In this document: one piece after another, positions 6,546 through 8,022 of the stretch
Numbering within the stretch: position 1 is the first letter of the stretch
Layout: every line of letters begins with the position of its first letter
Assembly (NCBI GenBank): GCA_016649675.1
Contig: JAENXG010000109.1
Span: forward strand, 1 to 8,022
DNA: 8,022 nt
Origin: Methyloceanibacter sp.
Lineage (GTDB): Bacteria > Pseudomonadota > Alphaproteobacteria > Rhizobiales > Methyloligellaceae
Direction of reading: 5' to 3'
Translations under genes and position numbers: made by a program
The notes under the pieces: generated by a model
The model's database searches: none
Told to the model about the DNA's origin: nothing
The model's input: only the letters and a program-made list of their open reading frames with translations

Positions 6546-7253
6546 GTGACCGCGGCGAAATCGCTCGAACAGGCGCTTGCCGAGGCGTTCGTCACGGCGG
6601 ACAGTCTCGATGCGCCGCTCGAGGACCGGCTGAAGCTTTATCTCGGCCAGTCGCGCCGGCTCCTTCCCGACCTCGAAGGCACCTACGATCAGCTCGTCCA
6701 ACGCATTGCCGCAAACGGCGCCGACGCGTTCGTGCCGGCGGTCGGCGAGGTGCTGCCCAATTTCCTTATGACGGACGCCAAGGGCCATCTCGTCGATCTC
6801 ACGTCGCTCCTGGCCAAGGGCCCCCTCGTGATCAGCTTCGATCGCGGGCCGGTGCGACTATTGCGGGCTCGAGCTGCATGCGCTCGCCCGCGCCTACCCT
6901 GCGATCGTCGCCGCCGGCGGGGAGGTGATCTCGATCGTCCCGGAGACGGCGAAATATGCGAAGACGTTGCAGGCGGTGCGGGGCCTTCCCTTCAGGGTGC
7001 TGACCGACCTCGACCTGGCTTACGCGCTCTCCCTTGGGCTCGTGTTCTGGGTGGGCGACAAGATCAAGGACACCTACCGGCAGTTCGGCATCGACCTGCG
7101 ACGCTTTCAGGGGAATGGCGGTTGGCTGTTGCCGATCCCCGCGACGCTGGTCGTGGGACGGACGGCCGCGTCAAAGCGCGCTTCGTCGATCCGGATTTCC
7201 GCCATCGTATGGCAATCGAGGACATTCTGAGCGCGGTCGGCGAAGCGGCGTGA
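6546..7253 (+). pseudogene. AhpC/TSA peroxiredoxin-like gene with two frameshifts
   Basis: Frame-corrected, this encodes about 236 residues of an AhpC/TSA, thioredoxin-fold protein, a type that reduces peroxides through a reactive Cys in the cytoplasm. Reading starts at GTG 6546, which has AGGAGG (6535-6540) at ideal spacing; another GTG at 6519 has its ribosome site too close. The first frame runs through GEVLPNFLMTDAKGHLVDL to VISFDRGP. There the family pattern RG-x-WC-x-x-C needs two more bases (about 6849-6853). The next frame continues CDYCGLELHALARAYP, then VISIVPETAKYAK and WLLPIPATLVVGR. Near 7160 one G is missing and the first frame resumes with DGRVKARFVDPDFRHRMAIEDIL to TGA. The two losses sum to three bases. 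As read, neither frame makes a full protein. This may be a decayed gene or two base-calling errors in GC-rich runs. Confidence 0.8.
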
Positions 7254-7308
7254 ACCCCGCCTGAAAGGTGCATTTCGCCGAGATTCACCCGCCTGGAGAG
7301 TGGCGCCA

Positions 7309-7347
7309 GCAGAGGCGTTTGGCAGAGACATTTGGCAGAGACATTTG
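7309..7347. repeat. Three tandem 13-bp repeats
   Basis: GCAGAGGCGTTTG (7309-7321) is followed by two identical copies of GCAGAGACATTTG (7322-7334 and 7335-7347). The first unit differs at two or three positions. They lie 35 bp before the -35-like element of the histone-like gene promoter and 56 bp after the peroxiredoxin stop. The spacing of 13 bp is not a whole helical turn, so simple same-face protein binding is less obvious. They may be a slippage product or a regulator site array. Confidence 0.8.
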
Positions 7348-7381
7348 GGTGTTGACGCTGCGCGCGCGGCATCACGCCAAA

Positions 7382-7412
7382 TTGCCACTTTCCCCTGCGA
7401 TCAGCGTATAAT
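7382..7412 (+). promoter_or_regulatory. Sigma-70-type promoter for the histone-like gene
   Basis: A perfect TATAAT (7407-7412) is preceded at a 19-bp spacing by TTGCCA (7382-7387), a fair -35 box. An A-run follows (GAAAAAAAATATTTGAC), making this the most AT-rich spot of the window. Transcription from about 7419 would give a leader of about 120 nt before the ATG at 7542. The -10 match is seen; use in an alphaproteobacterium is inferred. Confidence 0.6.
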
Positions 7413-7458
7413 GAAAAAAAATATTTGACTCGCCATGCGGGACGGCAAGCCTGGACCA

Positions 7459-7486
7459 GTGAAGCGTGAAGCGTGATTCGTGCAAG
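7459..7486. repeat. Heptad direct repeats in the leader
   Basis: Four 7-nt units, GTGAAGC, GTGAAGC, GTGATTC and GTGCAAG, stand in a row in the untranslated leader of the histone-like gene. The first two are identical and the others diverged. No role is known. They could arise by slippage or bind RNA. Confidence 0.55.
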
Positions 7487-7541
7487 TACGCGTCGGTTAA
7501 GCGGTCGAGCGCGGCAACAGAGCAGAATCGGAGCAGAAGCC

Positions 7542-8022
7542 ATGGCTACGAAAACGAGTGGGAAGAAGCGCACAACGAGTAAGAAACTGACTGCCAGCGC
7601 CCGGCGCGGAGCTGGCGCGAAGAAAACGAGCGCGCGCAAGACGAGCGCGCGCAAGACGACAAGAAAGACCGCGGTAAAAAAGGCTCCGGCGCGCAAGCCG
7701 AGCGCGAAGAGAGCCACGGCCCGCAAGGCACCCGCGCGCAAGACCTCCGCGGCGCGGAAGCCGGCAGCGCGCAAGACGACGGCGCGCAAGACGACGGCGC
7801 GCAAGACGACGGCGCGCAAGCCAGCCGCACGCAAAACGACGGCGCGCAAGCCCGCCGCGCGTAAGGCGCCCGCGCGTAAGCCGGCGGCAGCGGCCAAGCC
7901 CGTGGTGGCAAAGCCGGTGGCGGCAAAGGCCGCGCCGGTCGCGCCGAAGGCCCCGCCCGTCGCGGCGAAGCCTGTCGCTCCGGCTCCGGCCCCAGCCAAG
8001 CCTGCGACGCCTCAGCCCACCC
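7542..8022 (+). CDS. Histone H1-like Ala/Lys/Arg repeat protein, 3' end outside window
   Basis: The frame opens at ATG 7542 (GGAG at 7530-7533, 8 nt before it) and stays open for 160 codons to the window edge. The start MATKTSGKKRTTSKKLTASA is followed from about residue 29 to 116 by pentad repeats of the form A-R-K-x-x, with x mainly Thr, Ser, Pro or Ala. After that comes an Ala/Pro/Val/Lys stretch (KPVVAKPVAAK). There is no Cys, no acidic residue and no globular domain in view. This composition is that of bacterial histone H1-like, HctB- or AlgP-type proteins, which bind DNA without sequence choice and affect nucleoid packing or gene expression. A folded domain could still follow past the edge. 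Family placement rests on composition, so the exact function is uncertain. Confidence 0.8.
   Translation, partial: MATKTSGKKRTTSKKLTASARRGAGAKKTSARKTSARKTTRKTAVKKAPARKPSAKRATARKAPARKTSAARKPAARKTTARKTTARKTTARKPAARKTTARKPAARKAPARKPAAAAKPVVAKPVAAKAAPVAPKAPPVAAKPVAPAPAPAKPATPQPT
7767..7811 (+). repeat. Exact 15-bp tandem repeats inside the histone-like gene
   Basis: GCGCGCAAGACGACG occurs three times head to tail (7767-7781, 7782-7796, 7797-7811). A partial fourth copy follows, and degenerate units extend over roughly 7630-7890. Each unit is five codons, so gain or loss of units keeps frame and changes the number of A-R-K-T-T pentads. Length variation between strains is therefore likely. Confidence 0.9.

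Noticed and set aside
7435..7476. A 13-codon small frame in the leader of the histone-like gene
   Set aside because: No ribosome site precedes it and its content is explained by the heptad repeats; leader-peptide status cannot be supported.
7630..7890. CRISPR-like regular repeats
   Set aside because: The repeats are 15-bp units, contiguous and in frame with a coding sequence; there are no unique spacers.
7064..7999. Long minus-strand frame of 311 codons with L-R-A-x-x repeats, resembling a pentapeptide-repeat protein
   Set aside because: It is the antisense of the A-R-K-x-x repeat gene, whose 15-bp periodicity forces repeats in every frame. It also crosses the promoter and part of the peroxiredoxin gene, and the plus-strand gene has the ribosome site and promoter.

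Overview
The window is GC-rich chromosomal DNA from a bacterium, most likely an alphaproteobacterium of the Hyphomicrobiales (Rhizobiales). Three features point there. The first is a phasin of the Phasin_2 type common in that order. The second is a PQQ precursor peptide with the MEVTSY core that I recall from methylotrophic Hyphomicrobiales. The third is a UvrB with long N- and C-terminal extensions of the alphaproteobacterial kind. The lineage is inferred from protein style only, because there is no rRNA or other direct marker.

Layout. Positions 1-150 are non-coding and hold two inverted repeats; the one at 76-119 sits just after the phasin stop and may terminate it. On the minus strand, a 29-codon pqqA (846-757) is followed after a 129-bp gap by a phasin gene (627-151). 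A strong hairpin lies in that gap. No pqqB, C, D or E is visible, so pqqA is detached from its usual partners here. Positions 847-1275 form a gene-poor stretch with three inverted repeats, the last a TGTATA-TTT-TATACA dyad about 20 bp before the next start.

On the plus strand, 1276-2925 encodes a two-domain peptidoglycan hydrolase (M15-type peptidase plus DUF3380-type N-acetylmuramidase) with a Lys/Arg/Ser-rich tail. It converges, with a 30-bp gap, on uvrB (5496-2956, minus), the damage-recognition helicase of nucleotide excision repair. Only 20 bp from the longest possible uvrB start, and divergent from it, lies a four-helix membrane protein of the DUF4239 family (5517-6317). Next comes an AhpC/TSA peroxiredoxin-like gene (6546-7253) that is readable only across two frameshifts, about -2 and then -1, which together restore frame.

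After a repeat-bearing intergenic region with a clear TATAAT promoter element, a histone H1-like, Ala/Lys/Arg repeat protein begins at 7542 and runs off the window end.

These genes do not form one pathway. They cover storage-granule coating, cofactor precursor, cell-wall hydrolysis, DNA repair, a membrane protein of unknown role, redox defence and nucleoid packing. I do not see a complete new defence or biosynthetic system. The points most worth following are the lone pqqA with its hairpin before a phasin, the domain build and dyad of the wall hydrolase, the doubly frameshifted peroxiredoxin, and the tandem repeats in front of the histone-like gene.
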